Below are positions 6,914-15,865 of a stretch of DNA of 64,000 bases, in pieces. The translations under genes were made by a program, and so were the position numbers. Source of the DNA: DASUPK01 sp963763955 (lineage in GTDB: Bacteria > Actinomycetota > Thermoleophilia > Solirubrobacterales > 70-9); NCBI GenBank assembly GCA_963763955.1, contig CAVXQP010000020.1:9630-73629 (forward strand). Direction: 5' to 3'. The notes beneath the pieces are model-generated. The model was not told where the DNA came from. It ran no database searches and saw only the letters and a program-made list of their open reading frames with translations. Numbering within the stretch: position 1 is the stretch's first letter; each line of letters opens with the position of its first letter.

Positions 6914-8152
6914 ATGAACAAAGAGCAAAGTGACACCCGGACCCGTGTGCTCATTGTCGGGGGCGGTGTGGCGGGGCTCGAGACCCTGCTGGCATTGGGC
7001 GATCTGGCGGGCGACCGGGTCTCGCTGACCCTGGTCGCCCCACAGCCCGACTTCATCTACAAGCCGCTGCTGGTCGAGGAGCCGTTCGATCTCGGGCCCG
7101 CGGAGCGTCATGAGCTCGCGCCGCTCGCCGAAGAGAAGGGAGCGCGGTTCGTGCGGTCGGCCGTCAGCGCGGTTCGACCCGAGGACCACGTCGTCGAGCT
7201 CGACGATGGCTCGACGCTCGAATACGACTATCTGGTCGTCTGCACCGGGGGCAGGTTCAAGCCGGCGCTCGAGGCTGCGACCACCTTCCCATCGGGCAGC
7301 AAGTCGTTCAGCGCCGACGAGATTCTCAATCGAGCCGAGGGAAAGGATCACCGCCTGGTGTTCATCGTCCCCTCAGGCGTCGTTTGGTCGCTGCCGCTCT
7401 ACGAGCTGGCCCTGATGACCCAGCGCCGCGCCGTCCAGCGCGGCCTGGACGTGAAGATCGCGATCGTCACACCGGAGTCCGCCCCTCTGGCGATCTTTGG
7501 GCCAGCGGCAAGTGAGGCCGTCAGCGAGCTGCTCAAGGCAAGGGGAATCCACATGTTCACGGGCTCGAGGGTGCGGGAGATGGACGAGGGCGGAATTACC
7601 CTGACCCCAGGGGATCGAGTGCTTGGCCCGGCGGAGGCGATCGCGCTCCCGGTCATGGAGGGGCCCGCGATCGATGGCCTGCCCGCGGACGAGCAGGGCT
7701 TCATCCCGGTCGACGAGCATGGACGGGTGAAGGGGGTCGAGGACGTCTATGCGGCCGGGGACGGGACCAACTTCCCGATCAAGCAGGGTGGTCTCGGCAC
7801 CCAGCAGGCCGACGCGGCCGCGGAGCACATCGCGCACCGACTCGGCGCGAGTGAGACCCCGGAGCCCTTCAGGCCGTTGCTGCGCGGCAAGCTGCTGACT
7901 GGTGACGAGTCGCTCAGCCTGAGCACCGACGTCGCGGGCGGGGGAGGGGCGGGCGTGGCCTCGGCAGACTATCTGTGGTGGCCGCCCCACAAGATCAGCT
8001 CCCGCTACCTGGCGCCCCTGCTGCACTACGGCGACGTCCATGGCGAGCCCGAGCCGCCCCGGCGTTCCCTCGACGTCGAGGTCGCCCTGCCGAAGGAGTG
8101 GCACGAGGAGCCGATGGCGCTTGACTCGAACGAGCCCCCGAAGGTCGACTGA
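6914..8152 (+). CDS. NAD(P)/FAD-dependent oxidoreductase (NDH-2/SQR-like), copy 1
   Basis: 412 aa from ATG 6914. FAD motif VLIVGGGVAGLETLLAL (about 12-28), a PDFIYKPLLVEEPF segment, a central region with IVTPESAPLAIFGP, and VYAAGDGTNFPIKQGG near residue 280, as in type II NADH dehydrogenases and sulfide:quinone reductases. No obvious redox-active Cys pair of a true SQR is visible, so the substrate is unknown. The C-terminal segment KEWHEEPMALD is shared with the paralogue at 10980. Roughly three quarters of residues match that copy by eye. It lies between phosphate and metal transporters and could serve as a membrane-associated quinone reductase. Confidence 0.82.
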   Translation: MNKEQSDTRTRVLIVGGGVAGLETLLALGDLAGDRVSLTLVAPQPDFIYKPLLVEEPFDLGPAERHELAPLAEEKGARFVRSAVSAVRPEDHVVELDDGSTLEYDYLVVCTGGRFKPALEAATTFPSGSKSFSADEILNRAEGKDHRLVFIVPSGVVWSLPLYELALMTQRRAVQRGLDVKIAIVTPESAPLAIFGPAASEAVSELLKARGIHMFTGSRVREMDEGGITLTPGDRVLGPAEAIALPVMEGPAIDGLPADEQGFIPVDEHGRVKGVEDVYAAGDGTNFPIKQGGLGTQQADAAAEHIAHRLGASETPEPFRPLLRGKLLTGDESLSLSTDVAGGGGAGVASADYLWWPPHKISSRYLAPLLHYGDVHGEPEPPRRSLDVEVALPKEWHEEPMALDSNEPPKVD

Positions 8153-8153
8153 G

Positions 8154-8894
8154 CTAGACGCCGAGCACGGCGCTCAGGGCGAGCATCACGATCGCTCCCG
8201 CCGCCAGGCCCACCGGCCCACGCCAGCCGAGCGGCCACAGCGATCGGGGCAGCAGGTCCGCGACGACCAGCGCGAGCATGGCTCCGGCGGCGAATGCAAA
8301 CGAGACGGGCAGCAGTGACCTCACGCTCTCGACCAACACGAACGCAATCCCCGCACCGAGCGGCTGCGGGGCGCTCGTCAGCACCGCTGCCCAGAACTGC
8401 TGCGTCCGGCTGAAGCCAGCATCCGCCATCGGAATGGCGATGCTCGTGCCTTCCGGAATGTTCTGCAGGGCGATCGCCACGATGACGAAGAGACTGAGCC
8501 CCGCCGTGTCGGACGCATAGGCGGTGCCAATCGCAAAGCCCTCCGGCAGGCTGTGGACGAAGAGCACGAAGAAGACGAGCACCGACAACCGGACGCCGGC
8601 CCCGCTCATCGCGCCGACATGGATATCGCGACCGCGCAGCGCGAGCCGGGCGATCGTCAGGAACGCAACTCCAACCCCGAGGCCCACCGTGACTTCCGCT
8701 GTGGTGCCCTCGTCGGTCGCCGGCAGGAGCAGCCCCACGATCGATGCGACCGTCATGACGCCGGCCGCGAGCCCCCAGAGCGCCGGCTCCCAGCTCGAGG
8801 CGCCTCGGCCGAGGTAGAAGACGGGGATCGCGCCAAGCCCCGTCGCCAACGCCGTCGCGGCGCCAAGGGCCACGACTGTCAGCAGCTGAATCAT
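8154..8894 (-). CDS. ZIP-family divalent metal transporter
   Basis: 246 aa, eight predicted helices. The two metal-site helices show HSLPEGFAIG and QNIPEGTSIAIP, matching the HNxPEG signatures of bacterial ZIP (ZupT/GufA-like) proteins that import Zn, Fe or Mn. The first Asn is Ser here and the second His is Gln, substitutions seen in GufA-type members. Convergent with the oxidoreductase ending at 8152, with 1 bp between them. Metal specificity cannot be told from sequence. Confidence 0.87.
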   Translation of the reverse strand: MIQLLTVVALGAATALATGLGAIPVFYLGRGASSWEPALWGLAAGVMTVASIVGLLLPATDEGTTAEVTVGLGVGVAFLTIARLALRGRDIHVGAMSGAGVRLSVLVFFVLFVHSLPEGFAIGTAYASDTAGLSLFVIVAIALQNIPEGTSIAIPMADAGFSRTQQFWAAVLTSAPQPLGAGIAFVLVESVRSLLPVSFAFAAGAMLALVVADLLPRSLWPLGWRGPVGLAAGAIVMLALSAVLGV

Positions 8895-9060
8895 CGGGTT
8901 AGTGTGGACGCCCTGGCGGCGCTCACCCAGGTATCGGTCGCCCCCGCCGCGCGCGGCCGGGGCATTGCGGAGATGCTGTAATCACTGCTCGCCGGCATGG
9001 AGCTGATCGAGAGGATGCTCCGGGCGGACGGGGCCCGAGCCGGGTAAATTGCGCCGCCGC

Positions 9061-9489
9061 ATGTACCGCAACGTCGTAGTCGCCTATGACGGAAGCGAGA
9101 CAGCGCACACAGCGCTCGCTCGCGCCGCCGAGATCGCGCAAAGCGACGGCGCCTCCTTGACGCTCGTGGAGGCAGTGGCGGGCAAGGTGCCCTCGCCGGC
9201 ACCGGGCGCGCCGCCCCTGGCCAAGCCGGAGAAGCGGGCGATGGTCCGGGAGGATCTCAGAAGGGCCATCAAGCAGGTCGATCCCGAGCTTCAGGCCGGC
9301 GGCTGGGTGATCGGGGGCCCGCCAGCCAAGGGGATCCTTACGGTGGCTGACGACATCGGGGCCGACCTGATCGTCACCGGCTCGCGCGCCCGCGGCGCCG
9401 TCACGCGGACCGTGCTGGGCAGCGTCTCAACCGAGATCCTGCACGGCGCGCATTGCGACGTGCTCGTCGTGCATCCCTCCACAGGCTAG
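9061..9489 (+). CDS. Universal stress protein, UspA family
   Basis: 142 aa from ATG 9061 (MYRNVVVAYDGSETA); an upstream TTG at 9049 would add four Arg-rich residues and is less likely. A single Usp domain with the ATP-binding signature GSRARGAVTRTVLGS (G-x2-G-x9-G-S) near the C-terminus. Usp proteins bind ATP/AMP and act in stress and growth arrest. It immediately precedes an NRAMP-like transporter on the same strand. It is one of four Usp genes in the window. Confidence 0.9.
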   Translation: MYRNVVVAYDGSETAHTALARAAEIAQSDGASLTLVEAVAGKVPSPAPGAPPLAKPEKRAMVREDLRRAIKQVDPELQAGGWVIGGPPAKGILTVADDIGADLIVTGSRARGAVTRTVLGSVSTEILHGAHCDVLVVHPSTG

Positions 9490-9587
9490 GACAGGGCTTG
9501 ACCGGCGAGCGGCGCCGAGACAGCCCCGTTCGAGCGCACCGCACACCGGGTCGCCATGTCTACTGGCGCGTCGCCCGCCGTCGGCGG

Positions 9588-10820
9588 GTGCTCCTGGCAC
9601 GAGGATCCGTGGCCGCCCTGCTTGCGGTCGTGGGCCCCGGGCTCCTCGCCGGGCTCTCCGACGACGACCCGGCGGGGATCACGACCTACTCCATCCTCGG
9701 CGCTGACCACGGCTACGAGTTGCTCTGGGTGTTGGCGCTCTCAACCGGGGCCCTGATCGTCTTTCACGAGCTCGCCGTGCGCATGGGTGTGGTGACCGGG
9801 AAAGGACTGCTGGCCCTGGTCCGTGACCGGTATGGCGCCCGAGGGGCGGGGATCGTCCTCGCCGCTCTCGTCGTCGCCAACACCGGAACGCTCTGTGCCG
9901 AGTTTGCAGGTGTCGCCGCCGGAATGGACCTGCTCACGGGGATGAGCCGCTATGTGAGCGTCCCGCTGGCAGCGACCGCTGTCTCCCTGCTCGTCCTCAG
10001 GGAGTCCTTCAAGCGGGTAGAGCACGTTCTCTTGCTGCTCAGCGCGATCTTCGTCACATACATCGTCTCGGGCATCCTCGCCCACCCGGACTGGGGCGCG
10101 GCGGCGAAGGGCCTGGTGGTCCCGAGCATCACTCTGAATCGGGACGCTGTCCTGGTCGCCGTGGCGACCGTGGGCACGACGCTCGCCCCATGGGGGCTTG
10201 CCTTCATCCAGTCCTATGCCGTCGACAAGAAGATCAGAGTCGAGGACCTGCGCTACGAACGCGTCGATGTCGTGGTCGGTGCCGTTCTCACCGGTGTGAT
10301 CGGCCTCTTCATCGTGGTCGCCTGCGCCGCGACCCTCCACCCTCAGGGAATCTCGATCAATGATGCGCGCGACGCTGCGCGCGCCCTGGAGCCCCTCGCG
10401 GGAAGTCTGGCGGCGACGCTGTTCGGTCTCGGCTTCCTCGGCGCTGCACTGCTCGCCGCCGCGATCGTCCCGCTGTCGACGGCTTACTCGGTCTCAGAGG
10501 CCGTCGGAGCCCCATGCGACATCAACGATTCCTTCCAGGAGGCTCGACTCTTCTACCTCTCGTATGGAGCTGTCGCTCTGGTCGCCGTCGCGGTCGTCCT
10601 CATCCCGGGGGCGCCGCTGATCAAGATCCTCTTTCTCTCCCAGGCGCTGAACGCCGTCCTCCTGGTGGTGCTGCTGCCCTTCATGCGCTCTCTTGGTCAA
10701 GACGAGAGCCTGATGGGCGCCCATGCGCTTGGGCCGGCTGACAGGCTCGCGACCGCCGTCGCGCTCGCCCTGATCGTCGCCTCGGTCCTGGCCCTGGCCG
10801 GCCTCACCGTGGCCGGGTGA
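9588..10820 (+). CDS. NRAMP-related divalent cation transporter with altered site
   Basis: About 410 aa from GTG 9588; the frame is open further upstream and the start is uncertain (GTG 9609 is also possible). About eleven helices of SLC11/NRAMP type. Helix 1 reads SDDDPAGITTYS instead of the Mn/Fe consensus DPGN, and helix 6 has TLAPWGLAFIQSY where classical members have a MPH motif. Loss of the Met is typical of NRAMP-related Mg transporters and other divergent groups, so Mg2+ rather than Mn2+/Fe2+ may be carried; this is inference. Downstream of a Usp gene on the same strand. Confidence 0.78.
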   Translation: MLLARGSVAALLAVVGPGLLAGLSDDDPAGITTYSILGADHGYELLWVLALSTGALIVFHELAVRMGVVTGKGLLALVRDRYGARGAGIVLAALVVANTGTLCAEFAGVAAGMDLLTGMSRYVSVPLAATAVSLLVLRESFKRVEHVLLLLSAIFVTYIVSGILAHPDWGAAAKGLVVPSITLNRDAVLVAVATVGTTLAPWGLAFIQSYAVDKKIRVEDLRYERVDVVVGAVLTGVIGLFIVVACAATLHPQGISINDARDAARALEPLAGSLAATLFGLGFLGAALLAAAIVPLSTAYSVSEAVGAPCDINDSFQEARLFYLSYGAVALVAVAVVLIPGAPLIKILFLSQALNAVLLVVLLPFMRSLGQDESLMGAHALGPADRLATAVALALIVASVLALAGLTVAG

Positions 10821-10936
10821 TGTCGACCGACGAGGATTCGCCGCGATCGTAGTCCTCATCCCGACCGCGCCAAGCACGCCACTCCCACTCAGCCGAGCTT
10901 CGGACCAGATAGCCGCCCACTCCCTGCCGATCGTGC

Positions 10937-10948
10937 GCGATAGCGTTG
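10937..10948 (+). promoter_or_regulatory. Possible promoter element GCGATAGCGTTG, second copy
   Basis: The same 12-mer as at 6872, placed 31 bp before the ATG at 10980. Sequence around it is not otherwise conserved between the two loci, which argues that the element itself is kept. TAGCGT may be the -10 hexamer. Confidence 0.35.
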
Positions 10949-10979
10949 ACACTGGCCAGGAGAGCGAGGCGAGGAAGGA

Positions 10980-12215
10980 ATGAACGACCAACCCCGGAGC
11001 AGCGGCAGTCGCGTGGTGATTGTGGGCGGTGGGGTCGCAGGCCTTGAGGCGCTGCTCGCACTGCACGACCTGGCCGGTGAGCATGCCGAGCTCACCCTGG
11101 TCGCGCGGTCACCCGACTTCCTATACAAGCCTCTGTTGGTGGAGGAGCCGTTTGGCGTGGGGCCGGCGGAGTGGCACGAGCTCGGGCCGCTCGCGGAAGA
11201 GCAGGGGGCCCGCTTCGTGCGCCAAACAGTCGGCGCTGTCGACACCGACGCGCATCTGGTCGAGCTCGACGACGGCTCCGAACTCGAATACGACCAGCTG
11301 GTCGTCTGTGTTGGGGGCCGCGACAAGCCGGCTTTCGATCAGGCGACCACCTTCCCCTCGGGCGGACGTGAGCCGTACAGGGCCGACGAAGTCCTGGATC
11401 GGGCGGCAGGGAAGGATCATCGGATGGCCTTTGTCGTTCCGTACGGCGTCACCTGGTCGTTGCCGCTGTACGAGATCGCCCTGATGACGCAGCACTGGGC
11501 GGCCGATCGGACGCTCGACGTCAAAATCGCGATAGTGACGCCGGAATCCGCTCCCCTGGCCATATTCGGGCCAGCGGCCAGCGCGGTTGTCGGAGGGTTG
11601 CTCGACGCCCGTGGGATCGAGTTCTTCCCGAGCTCCACCGTGCGCGAGCTCGACGATGCTGGAATCAAGCTCAGTCCCGGCGATCGGGCACTGGGCCCGG
11701 CCGAGGTGGTCGCCTTGCCGCTGATGGAGGGACCGGCGATCCACGGCCTGCCCGCTGATGACCAGGGCTTCATCCCGATCGACGATCACGCCCGAGTCAG
11801 AGGTGTCAAAGACGTTCACGCAGCGGGCGACGGAACGACGTTCCCGATCAAGCAGGGCGGCCTCGCTGCCCAGCAGGCCGATGCTGCCGCCGAGGACATC
11901 GCCCATCGGTTGGGGGCGGCCGTCGAACCACAACCATTCCGGCCGATGCTGCGCGGCAAGTTGTTGACTGGCGACGAGTCGGTCAACCTCCGCACCGATC
12001 TCGCGGGCGGGGGCGGCGAGGGCCAGGCCTCACCGGACATCCTCTGGTGGCCTCCGCACAAGATCAGCGCCCGCTACCTGGCGCCCTACCTCGACCGCGG
12101 CGAGGTCCACGAGGAGCCCGAGCCGCCGCGTCGCTCCATCGACGTGGAGGTCGGCTTTCCCAAAGAGTGGCACGAGGAGCCGATGGCCCTCGACCCCTAC
12201 GAGCCGCCCAAGTAG
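10980..12215 (+). CDS. NAD(P)/FAD-dependent oxidoreductase (NDH-2/SQR-like), copy 2
   Basis: 411 aa, preceded by a strong GAGGAAGGA ribosome site. Same layout as the protein at 6914: FAD motif VVIVGGGVAGLEALLAL, PDFLYKPLLVEEPF, APLAIFGPAAS, VHAAGDGTTFPIKQGG and the C-terminal KEWHEEPMALD block. The two copies bracket the ZIP, Usp and NRAMP genes, so a segmental duplication followed by divergence is likely. No transmembrane helix is obvious; peripheral membrane attachment is possible. Substrate unknown. Confidence 0.82.
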   Translation: MNDQPRSSGSRVVIVGGGVAGLEALLALHDLAGEHAELTLVARSPDFLYKPLLVEEPFGVGPAEWHELGPLAEEQGARFVRQTVGAVDTDAHLVELDDGSELEYDQLVVCVGGRDKPAFDQATTFPSGGREPYRADEVLDRAAGKDHRMAFVVPYGVTWSLPLYEIALMTQHWAADRTLDVKIAIVTPESAPLAIFGPAASAVVGGLLDARGIEFFPSSTVRELDDAGIKLSPGDRALGPAEVVALPLMEGPAIHGLPADDQGFIPIDDHARVRGVKDVHAAGDGTTFPIKQGGLAAQQADAAAEDIAHRLGAAVEPQPFRPMLRGKLLTGDESVNLRTDLAGGGGEGQASPDILWWPPHKISARYLAPYLDRGEVHEEPEPPRRSIDVEVGFPKEWHEEPMALDPYEPPK

Positions 12216-12246
12216 GCCTTCACCGCCGTGATCAGTACGAACCAAT

Positions 12247-12860
12247 TCAGACGGCGAGGTCCCGCCGCTCGAACAGCCGTCCTCCGATAACGGCGAGCAG
12301 GCCAGCCGAAGTCATTCGGAAAGATTGCCTTCGGCGGATCGCGACGCTATCGCGGCGGCTGTTCAAGCCAAACAGCCGGGCGTTGCCGGATGTCGGATGA
12401 AGCAGATCGACCAGAGTCCGAGCCAATCCGAAATCTCGCCGCGGCACCAATAGCCCGCAGAGCAGGATCTTGGGGCAGGATGAAGGCGGGCATGAATTGC
12501 ACCGCCAGGAACTCGGTTCGGGCGAACGCGCTGACCAACAGCCCAAGCGACATTCCCAGCACCCCGTTCGCGATCGCCAGCAGCGCAACCCAGAAAGCCG
12601 ATCCCGCGGTGGTCAGATCGAGCACCAGGTAAGCGAAGCCGGTTGTCACCGCCGCCTGCAGCCCCGCAAGCAGCGCGAACGCGATCCCGTATCCGACAAG
12701 CAGGTCCAGCTTTGAGAGGGGCATTGTCATCAACCGCTCGAGCGTCCCTGTCGTCCGCTCCCGCAGCATCGTGATGGAGGTGATCAGGAACATCACGATC
12801 AACGGGGACAAGCCTAAAAGCCTCCCCAGCTGGTCCAGAGATGCGGGAAGGGCGCGACGT
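12247..12860 (-). pseudogene. Remnant of ABC-2 type permease (frameshifted, N-terminus lost)
   Basis: On the minus strand the segment reads SPLIVMFLITSITMLRERTT...GTLERLMTMPLSKLDLLVGYG...AVQFMPAFILPQ, a clear drug/antibiotic-exporter ABC-2 permease. At about 12470 one extra base shifts the frame; the continuation LLCGLLVPRRDF is found in the neighbouring frame, then homology fades and a C-terminal ERRDL-like end appears near 12250. The first helix and N-terminus are absent: recognisable sequence begins only at about 12845. The matching ATPase start survives at 18.9-19.0 kb on the same strand. Confidence 0.75.
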
Positions 12861-13112
12861 CGCCGGCTCGAACGGGACCGCCGGAGCCAGACCCCATGAT
12901 CACCAGGACCGAATCGGGCTACCTGGAGCGAGAACAGGGCCGGGCGAGGTGGGATCCGTGGGAGGGCTGGCACCTTCGGAAGAGATGTTGGAGCCCCAGC
13001 GTTGGAGGACGGGACGCGAAGGGTGGTGAAGATGCCAAAGACAAAGGAGCGGCCCCGCTAGCTAGTTGTGCCCGTCGGCACCGGGACCGCCCCTCTGAGG
13101 AAACAACGAAAT

Positions 13113-13238
13113 ATGCGAAGAGAAATTCCGACGAAGCACCAGCGAAAGGAACTGGCCGAGATCAAGCGCCGGACGGGAATGTTCATGCCGGAGGGGATGA
13201 CCTTCGGGCTCGCCAGCGTCAAGCTAGGCCACCACTAG
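13113..13238 (+). CDS. Hypothetical small basic protein
   Basis: 41 aa, MRREIPTKHQRKELAEIKRR followed by TGMFMPEGMTFGLASVKLGHH. A GAGGAAA lies about 10 bp upstream of the ATG. It overlaps the end of the convergent zinc-ribbon gene by about 20 bp. No family recognised. It may be a real small protein or the tail of a lost gene. Confidence 0.3.
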   Translation: MRREIPTKHQRKELAEIKRRTGMFMPEGMTFGLASVKLGHH

Positions 13239-13572
13239 CATTGAAGTCCTCGGGGAGGATGCTGTCGGTAGCGAGGCCGGTCACGAACCGCTCGGCTTCC
13301 TCGCTCATGTTGGCCCGAATGACGGCGCGAAGGTCCTGCATCAGCTCCTGGTCCCCGCGGTCTATCTCGTCCTCGTAGCGGTCGACCTCGTCCTGGGAGT
13401 AGCTGCTCTGGGCCGACCACTCGCACTCGGGGCAGCGGAGTTCGACGTTCCAGCCGTCGCCCTGCTCGTGCCAGCTGACGGGCTGCACCAGGATCGAGTC
13501 GCAGTTCGGGCAGCAGTGCATGCCATTCTCCGATTGCCTCTTGCTCTGGAAATCCATGCGTTTCTTCGCCAC
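13219..13572 (-). CDS. Zinc-ribbon protein of unknown function
   Basis: 117 aa. Two Cys pairs, CCPNCDS (about 20-26) and CPEC (about 47-50), make a zinc ribbon in the N-terminal half. The C-terminal half is acidic and helical (SQDEVDRYEDEIDRGDQE) and ends in a short tail. The basic N-terminus MAKKRMDFQSKRQ would suit nucleic-acid contact. No specific family is named. It lies inside the block that splits the old ABC operon. Coding is supported by the Cys pattern and length; function is open. Confidence 0.65.
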   Translation of the reverse strand: MAKKRMDFQSKRQSENGMHCCPNCDSILVQPVSWHEQGDGWNVELRCPECEWSAQSSYSQDEVDRYEDEIDRGDQELMQDLRAVIRANMSEEAERFVTGLATDSILPEDFNASGGLA

Positions 13573-13895
13573 GACAGGCGTTCGTCGCCCTATACCCAGA
13601 AGAAGCGGCCCAATGCCTCAAATGGGTACGGGTGAAGGTGTGGGCTCGTTCAGGTGCTGACTGGGGATCAGGGCGACCGATTGACTGCGGAGGATTGACT
13701 CACCTCCGGGGCCACTCTCTTTCCGACCGGATGGGACGAGTCGGCGCCGCTGACCGAGATCTCGATCTCCTACCGCGACGAGAATGACATCGACGTGGCG
13801 ATGCGGCCCGGGAGGTTCTTGAAGGCGACGACCTCCGGGTGATGGAGCAGGTCGCCTCTGACGCGATTGTCCGGGGCAAGGCCAGAGTCGGCGAG
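13573..13895. other. 323-bp stretch without a confident gene
   Basis: On the plus strand a short frame at about 13726-13842 reads GWDESAPLTEISISYRDEND followed by IDVAMRPGRFLKATTSG and a stop, with protein-like composition but no start or family. It may be the tail of a decayed gene. Nothing else is seen apart from upstream sequence of the minus-strand zinc-ribbon gene. Confidence 0.3.
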
Positions 13896-15293
13896 CTACG
13901 GACTTGCGGCCAGCAGGTCCTGAAGCTCGCGCCCAAGGGCGCCGACGATCTCGGTCGGGTCGGGGACCAGGCCGCGGTCGGCCATCACGCCGACCGTCAC
14001 CTCGCCGGCGTAGCTGAAGATCGAAAAACTCATCGCGACGCTGCCGGCGGCCGGCGCCCAGACCAGGACGCCGCGCACCGGGGTGCCGGCGAGGTAAACA
14101 AGCTCGGCCGGCCCGGGCACGTTGGTGATCACCGCCGAGCCGGCGGCGCTGAAGAACTCGAGTAGCCGCTGCTCCACCTCGCTCGGGGTCGTCCCAAGCG
14201 CCTCGAGCAGGCCATAGCCGACCGCGCCCTCGGGCGAATCCTTGATCTCCGCCATGCGGCGATGCACCTCGTGCAGGCGCCGCCGCGCGTCCTCAATCCC
14301 CACCGGGACCGCCAGCAGCACCAGCCCGAAGCGGTTGCCGAGCCGCCGCGGCAACGGCTCGTCTAGGGGGCGGAGGTTGAAGGGGACGAAGGCGTGCATC
14401 TCGTCGACCAGGCTGTCGCGGGCGGCGAGGTAGCTGCGCAAGGCGCCGGCGATCGCGGTGACCAGCACATCGTTGACGGTGGTGCCGGTGGCGTGGCCGA
14501 CCGCCTTCACCTCGTCGAGCGGCATCGGCTCCGACCAAGCGACCCGCTCGCCGACCCCAAGATCGCCTTTGAGCACGGTGCCCACGTCGGGCCCTGAGAA
14601 GAGCGACTTGCCGACCGCCTTGACGTCGTCGCCGGCCGCCGCCGCGAGGTCGATCAGCCTGGAGGGGTCGCGCACGACCTCTACCGCTTCGTGGGCCCCT
14701 GCGCGGCCAAGGTCCAGCCCGGCCGAGGCCACGCGTTGCGGGGCGCCGGCGACGTCACCAAGCAGGCCGCCGATCCCGCCGCCCCTGCCCTGCTCGGGCT
14801 CCTCGGGCTCGATCTGCGCGTCGGCTTGGTTGTCGGTCAGCGAAAGCAGCACCCTGGCAAGGGCGACGCCGTCAGCGATGCAGTGGTGCATGCGGGCGAC
14901 GATCGCCGAACCCTTGCCATAGCCGTCGATCAGGTACCAGTCCCAGAGCGGACGCGAGCGATCAAGCGGTTGCGCCATCAGGTCGCCGACGAGCTCCTGC
15001 AGCGCCGCCGCGTCGCCTGGCGGCGGCAGAGCCCGGCGGTGCAGGTGCAGGTCGAGGTCGAAGTCGGGGTCGTCCTGCCAGGTCGGGGCGCGCAGTGGTA
15101 CCCAGCTCTCCCTGATCCGTCGGCGGAAGGTCGGAAAGCGATCGACGAGCCGCGTCGCGACCACCTCTCGCACCGCATCCCAGTCGAGCGGCTCATCGCA
15201 CCACATCGCCGACGTGATCACCATCAGGTTGGTCGGCCGGTCCATGTGCAGCCAGGCCGCGTCCGCGCTCGACATCCCGTGGGCGGAAGCCAT
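13896..15293 (-). CDS. Wax ester synthase/diacylglycerol acyltransferase (WS/DGAT)
   Basis: 465 aa. The catalytic HHxxxDG motif is HHCIADG at 136-142. The N-terminus SSADAAWLHMDRPTNLM and the later segments VNDVLVTAIAGAL and NVPGPAELVYLAGTPV are standard for the family. These enzymes join fatty acyl-CoA to diacylglycerol or fatty alcohols and build storage triacylglycerol or wax. Mycobacterial Tgs1 belongs here and is induced in dormancy. An acyltransferase, a patatin-like lipase and a metallo-beta-lactamase-fold protein lie nearby on the other strand. Full length and intact. Confidence 0.93.
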   Translation of the reverse strand: MASAHGMSSADAAWLHMDRPTNLMVITSAMWCDEPLDWDAVREVVATRLVDRFPTFRRRIRESWVPLRAPTWQDDPDFDLDLHLHRRALPPPGDAAALQELVGDLMAQPLDRSRPLWDWYLIDGYGKGSAIVARMHHCIADGVALARVLLSLTDNQADAQIEPEEPEQGRGGGIGGLLGDVAGAPQRVASAGLDLGRAGAHEAVEVVRDPSRLIDLAAAAGDDVKAVGKSLFSGPDVGTVLKGDLGVGERVAWSEPMPLDEVKAVGHATGTTVNDVLVTAIAGALRSYLAARDSLVDEMHAFVPFNLRPLDEPLPRRLGNRFGLVLLAVPVGIEDARRRLHEVHRRMAEIKDSPEGAVGYGLLEALGTTPSEVEQRLLEFFSAAGSAVITNVPGPAELVYLAGTPVRGVLVWAPAAGSVAMSFSIFSYAGEVTVGVMADRGLVPDPTEIVGALGRELQDLLAASP

Positions 15294-15369
15294 ATGTGCA
15301 GTATCCCCTCGTCGGCATCACATGAAAAGCGGGCCGGGCGCTGCCGGCGGCCGCTCGCAGCGGGCAGGC

Positions 15370-15668
15370 CAGGGGTGCGATGATCGAACCGATCGGTTCA
15401 CCAGCGGTCGCCTGGCGCTGATCGCCTATACGGGCCGCAAGAGTGGCGACGAGCACACAATCCCTGTGTGCTGTACCGCGACAAGGGCGACGAGGTGACG
15501 ATCGCGGTCGGCTGGCGCGAGCGCAAGCTCTGGTGGCGCAACCTGACGGGGGAGGGTGGCCCCGTTCGCCTGCTAGTGCGAGGGCAGGACCTCCGGGGTC
15601 ACGCGGTGGCGACGCGGGACCCGGGGCGCGATGCGCTGGTCCGCGTGCGGGTTGAGTCGCGGGACTGA
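15370..15668 (+). pseudogene. F420/deazaflavin-dependent nitroreductase (DDN) family, frameshifted
   Basis: FTSGRLALIAYTGRKSGDEH and TIPV, then in another frame LYRDKGDEVTIAVGWRERKL and WWRNLTGEGGPVRLLVRG. These are consecutive blocks of the DUF385/Ddn split-barrel family (aYTGRrSG, WWrNL). At about 15470 the sequence has two extra bases (GTGTGCTG where GTGCTG is expected), which breaks the frame. The N-terminus is also short, so the gene is probably a relic. Members bind the cofactor F420. Confidence 0.72.
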
Positions 15669-15754
15669 TGACGGCTAGACGCATCCTGGTCGCGCGCACG
15701 CCCATATCGCGTGAATGCAGGCATGGCACCGTGTTCCGACTCCGAGCGCAGTCG

Positions 15755-15771
15755 GTGGAGAACACGGATGG
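15755..15771 (-). promoter_or_regulatory. Candidate 17-bp regulatory motif (14/17 match)
   Basis: Minus-strand reading CCATCCGTGTTCTCCAC. It matches CCATCCGTGCTSAACAC, found at 21982 and 24204, in 14 of 17 positions. It lies about 95 bp before the acyltransferase gene at 15866. A GTGTTC at 15731 pairs with GAACAC at 15760 as a loose inverted repeat. Confidence 0.4.
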
Positions 15772-15865
15772 CAGCGCCAGCACGAGATGCGACCGTGTCC
15801 ACGTGAACTTGATTCAAGGGAAGGAAGCAATGAGGCTCTCCCTTATTGGCGGGTAGGAGAGGCTG

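Noticed and set aside
8935..8981. GNAT acetyltransferase tail (VSVAPAARGRGIAEML)
   Set aside because: Only about 16 residues resemble the acetyl-CoA loop; no upstream domain or start exists, so chance is likely.
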